NCBI RefSeq assembly: GCF_040493455.1
Contig: NZ_JANFDA010000004.1
Span: 324,188 to 388,187 of the forward strand
Length of the DNA stretch: 64,000 nucleotides
Origin: Microcosmobacter sp040493455
Lineage (GTDB): Bacteria > Bacteroidota > Bacteroidia > Flavobacteriales > Flavobacteriaceae
Reading direction: 5' to 3'
Of this stretch, positions 18,737 through 27,488 are shown piece by piece. Both the position numbers and the translations under genes were made by a program. Position 1 is the stretch's first letter, and every line of letters starts with the position of its first letter. The notes beneath the pieces are model-generated. The model saw only the letters and a list, made by a program, of their open reading frames with translations, did no database searches and was not told the DNA's origin.

Positions 18737-19147
18737 ATGAAAAAGTTATTAGTCTTTTTATTGTCCATTACACTATTTACAGCATGTAAAAATGATGCTA
18801 AAACAGAAGAACAAACTGTAGAAACAGAAACAAACTCTTACAATCAAAATGATGGCTTAGTCACTATGAGAGGTGAGTTTATATACGTAGCCAAAGACGA
18901 TGCTGCAGTTTTACAAACTTCGAATGAAATTTATGGTGTTGTTGTAGATGATAAAATGCACGAATTAAATAACCAACTGGCTGAATACAAAAAAGAAGAA
19001 ACCGATATGGTTCCTGTAACGGTTAGAGTAAAGCGTTTTGAATCAAACGATACCAATACATGGAAATATCGTGTAGAGATAAAAGAGATTTTAAAAATTG
19101 AAGAACCATCCGAAAACAAGGATGATGTTATAAAACTTGGATCATAA
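18737..19147 (+). CDS. lipoprotein of unknown function embedded in the suf operon
   Basis: The 136-residue product has a lipoprotein signal (lipobox LFTAC), an acidic linker, and a beta-rich domain in which MRGEFIYVAKDDAAVLQT and YGVVVDDKMHELNNQ are the most ordered-looking parts. I recognise no named family. The gene starts 11 bases after sufB, and its stop codon directly abuts the sufC ATG, so translation of sufC may be coupled to it. An envelope lipoprotein inside a cytoplasmic assembly operon is odd. It is complete and keeps a normal codon pattern, so it does not look like a decaying insertion. Confidence 0.82.
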   Translation: MKKLLVFLLSITLFTACKNDAKTEEQTVETETNSYNQNDGLVTMRGEFIYVAKDDAAVLQTSNEIYGVVVDDKMHELNNQLAEYKKEETDMVPVTVRVKRFESNDTNTWKYRVEIKEILKIEEPSENKDDVIKLGS

Positions 19148-19900
19148 ATGTTAAAGATCAATAATTTACACGCAAGTGTTGAGGATAAAGGAATTCTAAG
19201 AGGTATTAACCTTGAAGTGAAGCCAGGAGAAGTACATGCTATTATGGGACCAAATGGTTCTGGTAAAAGTACTTTAGCTGCTGTGATTGCAGGAAAAGAA
19301 GATTATGAAGTTAGTGAAGGTGAAATCATTTTGGAAGGTGAAAATATCGACGAGCTCGCTGCAGAAGAACGCGCTCACAAAGGTATTTTCTTATCATTTC
19401 AGTATCCTGTAGAAATTCCTGGAGTTTCTGTAACTAACTTCATGAAAACAGCAATCAACGAAACTCGTAAGGCAAAAGGCTTAGAAGATATGCCAGCCAA
19501 TGAGATGCTGAAAAAAATTCGTGAAAAGTCAGAACTTTTAGAGATCGACCGTAAGTTCTTATCACGTTCGCTTAACGAAGGTTTCTCTGGTGGTGAAAAG
19601 AAGCGTAATGAGATTTTCCAAATGGCAATGTTAGAGCCAAAATTGGCTATCCTAGACGAAACCGATTCAGGATTAGATATTGATGCCCTTCGTATTGTAG
19701 CCAATGGCGTTAACAAGTTGAAGAGTAAAGACAATGCTGTGATTGTCATCACGCACTACCAACGTCTTTTAGATTATATCGTACCAGATTATGTTCATGT
19801 TTTACATCAAGGACGTATTGTAAAGTCTGGATCTAAAGAATTAGCACACGAGCTGGAGGAAAAAGGATACGATTGGATTAAAGAAGAAGTGAACGCTTAA
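19148..19900 (+). CDS. sufC: Fe-S cluster assembly ATPase SufC
   Basis: SufC is the ABC-type ATPase of the SufBCD complex and drives conformational change during cluster assembly. The 250-residue product has Walker A GPNGSGKS (about 34-41), the signature FSGGEKKRNE (146-155) and Walker B LAILDE (166-171), with the EKKR signature variant characteristic of SufC. It has no membrane segment. Its start codon follows the stop of the embedded lipoprotein gene without a gap, and sufD begins 12 bases after it. Confidence 0.97.
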   Translation: MLKINNLHASVEDKGILRGINLEVKPGEVHAIMGPNGSGKSTLAAVIAGKEDYEVSEGEIILEGENIDELAAEERAHKGIFLSFQYPVEIPGVSVTNFMKTAINETRKAKGLEDMPANEMLKKIREKSELLEIDRKFLSRSLNEGFSGGEKKRNEIFQMAMLEPKLAILDETDSGLDIDALRIVANGVNKLKSKDNAVIVITHYQRLLDYIVPDYVHVLHQGRIVKSGSKELAHELEEKGYDWIKEEVNA

Positions 19901-19912
19901 TATAGTAAGCAA

Positions 19913-21226
19913 ATGGAATTAAAAGAAAAACTCATATCATCTTTTCTAGCATTCGAAAATCAAATTGATATAGATTCTCCAGTTCATGATGTTAGAACAG
20001 AAGCTATCAAGGTTTTTGAAGACGAAGGGTTTCCAACTAAAAAGCAAGAAGCTTGGAAATACACCTCGTTGAACAAAATCCTTAAAGAAGACTATAGTGT
20101 TTTCCCAAAACAAGAAAACGCGCTTACATATCCAGACGTAAAGAAGTATTTCATTCATGATATAGACAGTTACAAAATTGTTTTTATCGATGGTAAATAC
20201 TCTTCGCATCTATCGCAAACCACACACGATGGTATAGATGTTTGCTTAATGTCTGCGGCATTAAATAAGCCTAAGTATCGTTTAGTTATTGAAAATTACT
20301 TCAATAAAATTGCTTCAAAAGATAGTTTATCATCTTTGAATACAGCATTTTCTAGCGAAGGTGCCTACATTCATATCACAAAGAATAAATTGGTTGAGAA
20401 GCCTATCCAGGTGATTCATTTTGCAACTGGTAGCGAAAGTGCTTTAATGCTTCAACCTAGAAACTTGATTGTCGTAGGTGAAAATTCGCATGTTCAAATT
20501 ATAGAGCGTCATCAAAGTCTTACTGACAATCCAGTATTAACAAATAGTGTTACTGAAATCTTTGCCAATAAGCGTGCAATTATTGATTACTATAAGGTTC
20601 AGAATGATCATCAGAATGCTTCATTGATTGACAATACGTTTATCAGTCAAAAACAAGAAAGCCACTGTTCCGTACATACATTCTCTTTTGGAGGTCAATT
20701 AACACGCAACAATTTGAATTTCCACCAACATGGTGAACGTATCGATTCAACCTTAAAAGGTATTACCATTATTGGTGATAAACAACATGTAGACCATAGC
20801 ACCTTAGTACATCATATTGAGCCTAATTGTGAAAGCCACCAAGATTACAAAGGTATTTTTGGCGATAATGCTACAGGTGTATTCAACGGAAAAGTTGTTG
20901 TTGAAAAAGAAGCGCAAAAGACAAATGCATTTCAAGCCAATAACAACATACTCCTCAATGATAAAGCAACGATCAACACAAAACCTCAACTAGAGATTTT
21001 TGCTGATGACGTTAAGTGTTCTCATGGTTGTACAGTTGGTCAATTAGACGAAAGCGCAATGTTCTATCTACGCTCTAGAGGAATTCCAGAAAAGGAAGCT
21101 AAAGCCTTATTGATGTATGCTTTTGCGAATAATGTGTTGGAGAGTGTAAAGATTCCAGAAATCAAACAGCGTATTACTAAAATCATCGCCAACAAGCTAG
21201 GCGTAAATATTGGGTTTGATTTATAA
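19913..21226 (+). CDS. sufD: Fe-S cluster assembly protein SufD
   Basis: SufD pairs with SufB in the scaffold complex and is needed for iron entry. The 437-residue product shows the N-terminal helical domain (TKKQEAWKYTSLNKIL), a long beta-helix, and the conserved C-terminal blocks DDVKCSHGCTVGQLDE and FYLRSRGIPEKEAKALL. The CSHGCT motif and downstream helices are diagnostic of SufD. It lies between sufC and sufS. Confidence 0.97.
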   Translation: MELKEKLISSFLAFENQIDIDSPVHDVRTEAIKVFEDEGFPTKKQEAWKYTSLNKILKEDYSVFPKQENALTYPDVKKYFIHDIDSYKIVFIDGKYSSHLSQTTHDGIDVCLMSAALNKPKYRLVIENYFNKIASKDSLSSLNTAFSSEGAYIHITKNKLVEKPIQVIHFATGSESALMLQPRNLIVVGENSHVQIIERHQSLTDNPVLTNSVTEIFANKRAIIDYYKVQNDHQNASLIDNTFISQKQESHCSVHTFSFGGQLTRNNLNFHQHGERIDSTLKGITIIGDKQHVDHSTLVHHIEPNCESHQDYKGIFGDNATGVFNGKVVVEKEAQKTNAFQANNNILLNDKATINTKPQLEIFADDVKCSHGCTVGQLDESAMFYLRSRGIPEKEAKALLMYAFANNVLESVKIPEIKQRITKIIANKLGVNIGFDL

Positions 21227-21260
21227 TTTTTGATAAGACCTTTATTTCCTGCTCAACCGT

Positions 21261-22490
21261 ATGGATTCAAACCTTATGTTAGATATCGCAACCATCAGAA
21301 AAGATTTCCCGATTCTTCAACGAGAAGTTAACGGTAAACCTTTGGTGTATTTAGATAATGCTGCAACATCACAAACCCCTCAACAGGTCATTGATGTTAT
21401 CGTAGACTATTATCACAACTATAACGCGAATATCCACAGAGGTGTGCATAGTCTGAGCCAAGAAGCAACGGATGCCTACGAAGCTGCCAGACAAAAAGTT
21501 CAGCAACATTTTAATGCCAAACATCCAGAAGAAATCATATTTACTTCTGGCACAACTCATGGTATTAATATGATTGCTAATGGATTTGCTTCAATGTTGA
21601 AAGCTGGCGATGATGTTATAGTCTCTGCATTAGAGCATCACAGCAATATAGTACCTTGGCAAATGCTTTGTGAAAAAACTGGAGCTACGCTCAAGGTTAT
21701 TCCTATGAATCTTGAAGGGGAACTGGTACTTTCAGAATATGATAATTTACTTACCGAGAATACTAAACTGGTTTTTGTAAATCATATTTCAAATGCATTA
21801 GGAACCATAAACCCAATAGATACGATCATCAAAAAAGCGCATGAAGTAGGTGCAGCTGTTTTGGTCGATGGTGCACAAGCTTGTCCTCACATAAAACCAG
21901 ATGTGCAAGCGCTAGATGTCGACTTTTATGTTGCCTCAGCTCATAAAATGTGTGGCCCAACAGGTGTTGGCATGCTTTACGGTAAAAAAGAATGGTTAAC
22001 GCTTTTACCACCTTATCAAGGTGGTGGCGAAATGATTTCGGAAGTCACTTTCGAAAAAACTACTTATGCGGATTTACCGCACAAGTTTGAAGCAGGCACA
22101 CCAAATGTTGCTGGAGGCATAGCATTTGGAGCAGCAATAGACTACATGAATTCTATAGGTTTTCAAGCTATTGCAGATTACGAAAACAACCTCTTGGAAT
22201 ATGCCACTTCAGAGTTATTATCTATTGATGGGCTGACAATCTATGGTACTTCAGACCAAAAAACATCTGTGATTTCATTCAACTTAGATGGTATTCATCC
22301 TTACGATGTAGGCACGCTTCTAGACAAAATGGGCATTGCCGTAAGAACAGGACATCACTGCGCTCAGCCAATCATGGACTTCTATAAAATACCTGGAACG
22401 ATAAGAGCTTCTTTTTCATTTTACAACACCAAGGAGGAAATCGATCGATTTGTTGAAGGTGTCAAAAAAGCTAAGCTGATGTTATCTTAG
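21261..22490 (+). CDS. sufS: cysteine desulfurase SufS
   Basis: SufS removes sulfur from cysteine as an enzyme-bound persulfide and supplies it, via SufE, to SufBCD. The 409-residue product is a fold-type I PLP enzyme with the Schiff-base lysine at K229 (SAHKMCGP) and the active-site cysteine at C367 (RTGHHCAQP), which is the group II pattern. ALEHHSN supplies the PLP-stacking His. The start at 21261 was chosen; a second Met five residues later is possible. Confidence 0.97.
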   Translation: MDSNLMLDIATIRKDFPILQREVNGKPLVYLDNAATSQTPQQVIDVIVDYYHNYNANIHRGVHSLSQEATDAYEAARQKVQQHFNAKHPEEIIFTSGTTHGINMIANGFASMLKAGDDVIVSALEHHSNIVPWQMLCEKTGATLKVIPMNLEGELVLSEYDNLLTENTKLVFVNHISNALGTINPIDTIIKKAHEVGAAVLVDGAQACPHIKPDVQALDVDFYVASAHKMCGPTGVGMLYGKKEWLTLLPPYQGGGEMISEVTFEKTTYADLPHKFEAGTPNVAGGIAFGAAIDYMNSIGFQAIADYENNLLEYATSELLSIDGLTIYGTSDQKTSVISFNLDGIHPYDVGTLLDKMGIAVRTGHHCAQPIMDFYKIPGTIRASFSFYNTKEEIDRFVEGVKKAKLMLS

Positions 22491-22521
22491 GATTTCATAC
22501 ATTTAAGCAAAATTAACAACC

Positions 22522-23178
22522 ATGCGTTTTATTAACCTTATGACTCTAGCTTTATTGCTAACTTTAATGTCTTGTGCTAAAGAAGACCCTATCAAAGTAT
22601 TACACATTTCTGGAAATCTAGCAGATTGCGAAGGTGTTGCTCAACAAAAATGCCTTCAAGTAAAGTATGAAGGAGATACAGAATGGACGCTCTTTTATGA
22701 TACCATAAAAGGCTTTAATCACACTAAGGGTATGGATTATGTCATTAAAGTAAAAGAAACAAAAGTAGATAATCCACCTGCAGATGGTTCTTCAATCTCC
22801 TATGAATTGGTTGAAACGATTAGATCTTACAAAACACCTTTACAGCTTGGAGAAGGCTCATGGAATGTTGTTTCTATTTTAGACCAAAGCAAGTTTACAA
22901 GAGCGCCTTTCATTACGTTAACGCCTTCTGAGAAAAAAATTCATGGCAGTACTGGTTGCAATAAGTTTTTTGGTTCACTAGTTTCAGATGATTTTAACTT
23001 CAAAGTTGAAGAAGTTGGTCTCACAAAAATGCTATGTGAAGACACTGAAACTGAAACCAAATTCTTAAAAATGTTGGAAGCAACAACTAATTTTGAAATC
23101 GTAGACGAGACCTTGCATTTACTGTCCTCGGACGGAAAAATATTAATCAAAGCAGCGCACGATAAGCTTAGACAATAA
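22522..23178 (+). CDS. lipoprotein with DUF4377-like and META domains
   Basis: The 218-residue product starts with a lipoprotein signal (lipobox TLMSC). Residues 25-105 resemble the DUF4377 region (CLQVKYEGDTEWTLFYDTIKGF). From about residue 110 there is a META/HslJ domain, recognisable by GEGSWNVVSI, STGCNKFFGS, MLCED and FLKMLE. Proteins with META domains are linked to heat or antibiotic tolerance in other bacteria; no function is shown here. It follows sufS by 31 bases and may be part of the same transcript. Confidence 0.85.
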   Translation: MRFINLMTLALLLTLMSCAKEDPIKVLHISGNLADCEGVAQQKCLQVKYEGDTEWTLFYDTIKGFNHTKGMDYVIKVKETKVDNPPADGSSISYELVETIRSYKTPLQLGEGSWNVVSILDQSKFTRAPFITLTPSEKKIHGSTGCNKFFGSLVSDDFNFKVEEVGLTKMLCEDTETETKFLKMLEATTNFEIVDETLHLLSSDGKILIKAAHDKLRQ

Positions 23179-23232
23179 TGTTTTGGCTTCATTTTTGAAA
23201 TAACACTAATATGAACGTAAAACACTAGAGCT

Positions 23233-23733
23233 ATGAAACTTTTATTCAGCCTATTGGCAATACTAATGTTGTCTAAAGAATGTGAGAACAAGAATACATC
23301 TTCTGCAAGTGAGGAGGTAAACACTACTGAACAAAGTCAGAAAATGGCTAGTATGGAAAAAGCACAAAATGAAATGACCATTACTTACGAAGCCTCTACA
23401 AGAGGATACTTCCATAAAGTTTGGGTTACAAAAGATACTATTCGTACAACGACAGATAGATATATGAAATCTATTGAAGGCTATCCTTGCCCAGAGAAAG
23501 ATTGGGAAGAATTGATGGAAGCTATGAAAGATATAAAGCTTACTTCGCTTTCTGAGCTTGAGCCACCATCAAAAGCATTTCAATACGATGGTGCTGCTAT
23601 GGCATCACTCAAAGTGCAGGATGGTGACGTTATATACGCTACGCCAATCTTTGATAATGGTAATCCTCCAAAGTCAATAGCGGCAGTGGTTAAAAAAGTG
23701 TTATCGCTCGGCGAAATGGTAGAAAAGCAATAA
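23233..23733 (+). CDS. secreted or lipid-anchored protein of unknown function
   Basis: The 166-residue product has a hydrophobic N-terminus (MKLLFSLLAILML) followed by SKEC. The Cys sits where a lipobox would be, but the residue before it is Glu, so lipid attachment is uncertain. Next comes a Ser/Glu-rich linker and then a compact domain containing YHKVWVTKD-like strands and a WEELMEAMKDI helix. No family is recognised. It sits between the META lipoprotein and sufE on the same strand; sufE has its own -7 box right after it. Confidence 0.7.
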   Translation: MKLLFSLLAILMLSKECENKNTSSASEEVNTTEQSQKMASMEKAQNEMTITYEASTRGYFHKVWVTKDTIRTTTDRYMKSIEGYPCPEKDWEELMEAMKDIKLTSLSELEPPSKAFQYDGAAMASLKVQDGDVIYATPIFDNGNPPKSIAAVVKKVLSLGEMVEKQ

Positions 23734-23741
23734 GGAAGTTG

Positions 23742-23749
23742 TACCTTTG
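23742..23749 (+). promoter_or_regulatory. internal -7 box before sufE
   Basis: TACCTTTG followed by C is a perfect consensus box in the short gap after the preceding gene, 16 bases before the sufE ATG. It suggests that sufE-sufT can be transcribed separately from the upstream suf genes. Confidence 0.5.
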
Positions 23750-23765
23750 CAAAAAGGTTTTTTAC

Positions 23766-24188
23766 ATGACGATAGAAGCGATCCAACAAGATATTATTGA
23801 TGAGTTCTCAATGTTTGAAGATTGGGAAGAACGATATCAATATATGATTGATCTTGGTAAGACTTTACCACTTATAGACGACCAATATAAAATAGATAGT
23901 AATCTTATAAAAGGTTGCCAAAGTAAGGTATGGGTTCATGCTGAAATGAAAGATAATACGATTGCGTTTACAGCAGACAGTGATGCCATTATTACTAAAG
24001 GAATCATAGCGATCTTAATCAGAGTTTTTTCAAATCAGCATCCTGAAGCCATTATAAATGCCAATACTGATTTTATTGATGAAATCGGCCTAAAAGAGCA
24101 TTTATCACCCACAAGAGCAAATGGCCTAGTAAATATGGTAAAGCAACTAAAAATGTACGCTATAGCCTATCAAACACAATTAAATTGA
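23766..24188 (+). CDS. sufE: sulfur transfer protein SufE
   Basis: SufE accepts persulfide sulfur from SufS and passes it to SufB. The ATG at 23766 gives 140 residues. The acceptor cysteine is C51 in the conserved loop KGCQSKVW, the same position as in E. coli SufE, and the flanking helices match the family. A TTG 27 bases upstream is in frame but lies in the promoter region and is rejected. The stop codon lies just before the sufT start. Confidence 0.96.
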   Translation: MTIEAIQQDIIDEFSMFEDWEERYQYMIDLGKTLPLIDDQYKIDSNLIKGCQSKVWVHAEMKDNTIAFTADSDAIITKGIIAILIRVFSNQHPEAIINANTDFIDEIGLKEHLSPTRANGLVNMVKQLKMYAIAYQTQLN

Positions 24189-24190
24189 TT

Positions 24191-24517
24191 ATGAGCGAGA
24201 TAATTATTGATACTGAAGCACTGGGAGAAAAAATCGTAAGAGTTCTAAAGACTATTTACGATCCAGAAATCCCTGTAGACATATACGAACTGGGTTTAAT
24301 TTATGACGTCTTGGTTAACGAGGATTATGATGTAAAAATCCTTATGACCTTAACGACGCCAAACTGCCCTGTGGCTGAGACATTACCTCTCGAAGTTGAG
24401 GAAAAAGTAAAATCTCTTAATGATGTAAAATCTGCTGAAGTGGAGATTACTTTTGATCCACCTTGGTCGCAAGATTTAATGAGCGAAGAAGCTAAGTTAG
24501 AGTTAGGAATGTTATAA
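24191..24517 (+). CDS. sufT: DUF59/MIP18-family Fe-S assembly factor SufT
   Basis: The ATG at 24191 gives a 108-residue single-domain DUF59 protein. It carries the family signature YDPEIPVDIYELGLIYDV near residue 23 and the conserved cysteine C59 in TTPNCPV. SufT proteins assist Fe-S protein maturation in several bacteria. It is the last gene of the suf cluster, starting right after the sufE stop and ending before a strong hairpin. The N-terminal domain of Mrp elsewhere in the window belongs to the same superfamily. Confidence 0.93.
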   Translation: MSEIIIDTEALGEKIVRVLKTIYDPEIPVDIYELGLIYDVLVNEDYDVKILMTLTTPNCPVAETLPLEVEEKVKSLNDVKSAEVEITFDPPWSQDLMSEEAKLELGML

Positions 24518-24536
24518 CTCCACCATTAAAATATTC

Positions 24537-24573
24537 TAAAGCCTTGACAGTTCTACAGTCAAGGCTTTTTTGT
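24537..24573 (+). terminator. terminator of the suf cluster
   Basis: GCCTTGAC pairs with GTCAAGGC across a nine-base loop and is followed by a T run. It closes the suf cluster. Confidence 0.9.
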
Positions 24574-24601
24574 TTTATCAAAATAGTATTATTTTCATGC
24601 C

Positions 24602-25978
24602 ATGAACATTACTAGAGCCGTAGAAAACCTATTTAAACGATTCTTGCCCTCGCCATTTACCATAGCCATACTACTGACTTTGGTAACGATAATTTTAGCA
24701 TTAACCTTTACAGAATCTAAAGATGAAGGCTCTCATCTATTAAACATCCTGTCTTATTGGGAAAAAGGCATCTGGAATACTGGCTTATTAGAATTTGCCT
24801 ACCAAATGATGCTTATTCTGGTTCTTGGACATATTCTTGTGCTGAGCAAACCCATGAGTAATTTAATAATGGGACTTACGCGATATGCTAAGAATTCTAC
24901 ATCTGCAGTTATTCTGGTTAGTGTTACTACCATGCTTGTAGCATTCTTCAATTGGGGACTTGGACTTATTTTTGGTGCTATTCTCGCGAGAAAAGTCGGT
25001 GAGCATGCTCAGAAAAATAACATCGCTTTAAACTATCCGTTAGTCGGTGCAGCAGGTTATGTCGGCCTTATGATTTGGCATGGAGGCATTAGTGGTTCTG
25101 CACCTATAAAAGTTGCAGAAAGCAATCACATTATCGATATGATGAGTTCTATTTCAGATGCTTCTGTATTATCACAATTGCCAGAAAGTGTCAACTTCAA
25201 TACAACTGTGTTTAGCTGGTGGAACTTATTACTCTTTGTCATTTTATTAATACTAATTCCTTTTGTATTAACCCGATTGGCCAAAGCCTCCAAACCAACA
25301 TCTTTACATCTTGAAACTTACCAGTTTCAGTCTTCAAAAGATGAACCCATTGAAGGAGCAGAAAAAATGGACCATTCTAAGCTATTGGCAATTGGTTTTG
25401 GTGCTTTAATACTCATCGTATTCGGATATCAATATAGTGACAACCTTCTAAGACTGCAGATTACGCCAAACATGCTAAACTTTTTTATGCTTGGTCTAGC
25501 CATAATGTTGCATGGTAGTTTTAGTAGCTTTCTCAATGCTGTCGAGGAAGCCATAAAAGGCACTTCTGGGATACTTATTCAGTTTCCGCTATACTTTGGT
25601 ATTATGGGGATTATGAAAGATACTGGTATGGTTGTTATGATTTCGGACTTCTTTGCCTCTATTGCAACGGCAACAACGCTACCAATTTTTACATTTTTTA
25701 GTGCAGGCTTGGTGAATATTTTTGTCCCAAGTGGTGGTGGCCAATGGGCGATACAAGGACCTATTGTCGCGGAATCTGCAATGCAACTAGGCGTTCCGCT
25801 ACCAAAAGCTATTATGGCTTTGGCTTACGGTGATCAAATTACAAATATGTTACAACCATTTTGGGCACTACCTTTACTCGGAATCACAAAGTTAAAAGCT
25901 AAAGAGATTTTACCATATACCATTATCTTAATGCTTGTCGGTATCTCAGTATATATATTAGGCTTATTATTGCTGTAA
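24602..25978 (+). CDS. short-chain fatty acid transporter, AtoE family
   Basis: The 458-residue product has about 12 hydrophobic helices and belongs to the AtoE/TIGR00366 carriers, which move short-chain fatty acids across the inner membrane. Family features are the N-terminal FKRFLPSPFTIAILLTL, the conserved WGLGLIFGAILARKV block and the VPSGGGQWAIQGP motif near residue 375. No acetoacetate or butyrate catabolic genes are adjacent, so the physiological substrate remains open. It is transcribed alone, between two hairpins. Confidence 0.9.
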   Translation: MNITRAVENLFKRFLPSPFTIAILLTLVTIILALTFTESKDEGSHLLNILSYWEKGIWNTGLLEFAYQMMLILVLGHILVLSKPMSNLIMGLTRYAKNSTSAVILVSVTTMLVAFFNWGLGLIFGAILARKVGEHAQKNNIALNYPLVGAAGYVGLMIWHGGISGSAPIKVAESNHIIDMMSSISDASVLSQLPESVNFNTTVFSWWNLLLFVILLILIPFVLTRLAKASKPTSLHLETYQFQSSKDEPIEGAEKMDHSKLLAIGFGALILIVFGYQYSDNLLRLQITPNMLNFFMLGLAIMLHGSFSSFLNAVEEAIKGTSGILIQFPLYFGIMGIMKDTGMVVMISDFFASIATATTLPIFTFFSAGLVNIFVPSGGGQWAIQGPIVAESAMQLGVPLPKAIMALAYGDQITNMLQPFWALPLLGITKLKAKEILPYTIILMLVGISVYILGLLLL

Positions 25979-25983
25979 TAAAA

Positions 25984-26010
25984 AAGTCTCGAGGGTTAGT
26001 CGAGACTTTA
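25984..26010 (+). terminator. probable terminator after the AtoE-family gene
   Basis: AGTCTCGA pairs with TCGAGACT across a seven-base loop. The trailing T stretch is short, so the call is less certain than the other hairpins. Confidence 0.55.
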
Positions 26011-26181
26011 ATGTTGTGGTTTTAGGTTTTGACCTTTATAAACAAACTCAAAAAAAGCAATGATGAACAAAATAAGTGAACAAAGGTCATCTCAAATATG
26101 GCAAAAAATATCTTATTTTCAAAGTTTTAGATGGCTTTTAACAGCAAGAAATTTACTTAAACGTTGTAGTTATACATAAAA

Positions 26182-26811
26182 TTGAAATTTCTAGATCAAA
26201 ATATCGAATTCCCAAATGTCTCAGAAGCTACTGAAGATGGTCTGTTGGCTATTGGAGGTGATTTGTCTCCCGAGCGTCTAATCTATGCTTACGAAAATGG
26301 TATTTTTCCATGGTTTGATGATGGTCAACCTATCTTATGGTGGTCTCCCGATCCAAGATTTGTATTATTTCCTGAAGACCTTAAGGTGTCTAAAAGCATG
26401 AAACAGACACTTCGCAATAAAGATTTCGAGGTAACCGTGAACAAAGCCTTCGAAGACGTTATCAATGCTTGTGCTGCAATAAAGCGAGATGGTCAGTATA
26501 GCACATGGATATCACCTTCAATGATTGACGCTTATATCAAACTGCATGAACTAGGCTACGCAAAATCTGTAGAAGTTTGGGAACAAGAAGAACTAGTCGG
26601 AGGGCTTTATGGCATTGACCTGGGAAATAAAGTGTTTTGCGGTGAAAGTATGTTTACCAAAGTAAGTAATGCAAGTAAGGTTGGTTTTATCTCTTTTATT
26701 CAGAATAGTGACTATCGCTTAATAGATTGCCAGGTGCATACACTTCATCTTGAAAGTTTAGGTGCAAAATTTATTAGCAGATCCGATTTCTTGAAATTCC
26801 TAATTGATTAA
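26182..26811 (+). CDS. aat: leucyl/phenylalanyl-tRNA--protein transferase
   Basis: Aat adds Leu or Phe to the N-terminus of proteins that start with Arg or Lys, marking them for ClpAP degradation. The 209-residue product shows the family blocks FPNVSEATEDGLLAIGGDLS, GIFPWFDDGQPILWWSPDPR and GGLYGIDLGNKVFCGESMF. The start is a TTG; the protein aligns from the first residues and no ATG is available nearby. The last four bases overlap the convergent DUF2490 gene. Confidence 0.94.
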   Translation: MKFLDQNIEFPNVSEATEDGLLAIGGDLSPERLIYAYENGIFPWFDDGQPILWWSPDPRFVLFPEDLKVSKSMKQTLRNKDFEVTVNKAFEDVINACAAIKRDGQYSTWISPSMIDAYIKLHELGYAKSVEVWEQEELVGGLYGIDLGNKVFCGESMFTKVSNASKVGFISFIQNSDYRLIDCQVHTLHLESLGAKFISRSDFLKFLID

Positions 26812-27488
26812 ATCTTCAAAATTCCTGAGGTAAGAATAAACAAACGCTGTTTGGTATCGATGTTTAATGCTTCAAATCTGTATTGAACTCCTGCTTGAAT
26901 TTTGAATTGCTTAGACAATTGATATCCTACTTGAATAGTAGTTCTATGATCCAATTCTGGAGCAATTAGCTTATTCATACTCCAAAGTGCTTCCATAGAC
27001 GACACCATATAAGCCTCTCCTGTATCCAAACGCTCTCCATTTAAGGGAAAGTCTAAAGCAAAGCGATAACGTGCTCTAAAAGTCGTAGAAGCATCAAAAA
27101 TTCGCTCTTCTAGCCTTATACGATGCCCAAATCGCTTACTAAATCGTTTTTTTGTGTAATTGAATTGCTGAGTCAATCGCAGCTCATTAGAACTATCTTC
27201 AAACCAATCTCTATTTCTGTATTGAGCACCTAAGCTCACACTATGGTTGAACGTAAGACTTAGCGTAGAAAAATGGGCAATATCGATTTGCCTAAACTGA
27301 GCGTTAACCTCATCATTTCGATATAAATAATAACGTGTTCCTAACTTGAAGTTTATTTTATAATCCTGAGATACTTTATGGTTTACAGCAAATTCAGATT
27401 CTCCAAAACTGGTAAAATCGGATTGTGCGTGCAATATCGAAAATGCACATAGAAACACAGCTAAAAACCACTTCCTAATACAACACAT
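26808..27488 (-). CDS. DUF2490 family outer-membrane-type protein
   Basis: The ATG at 27488 gives about 226 residues (another ATG lies two codons earlier). A signal peptide ends near LHAQ. The rest consists of alternating amphipathic strands with many Tyr, Arg and Phe residues and frequent turns, as expected for a small outer-membrane beta-barrel. It fits the DUF2490 family (LGTRYYLYRNDEV and YRFALDFPL segments). The start overlaps the end of the upstream secreted-protein gene, so the two are probably translated together. Confidence 0.83.
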   Translation of the reverse strand: MCCIRKWFLAVFLCAFSILHAQSDFTSFGESEFAVNHKVSQDYKINFKLGTRYYLYRNDEVNAQFRQIDIAHFSTLSLTFNHSVSLGAQYRNRDWFEDSSNELRLTQQFNYTKKRFSKRFGHRIRLEERIFDASTTFRARYRFALDFPLNGERLDTGEAYMVSSMEALWSMNKLIAPELDHRTTIQVGYQLSKQFKIQAGVQYRFEALNIDTKQRLFILTSGILKI

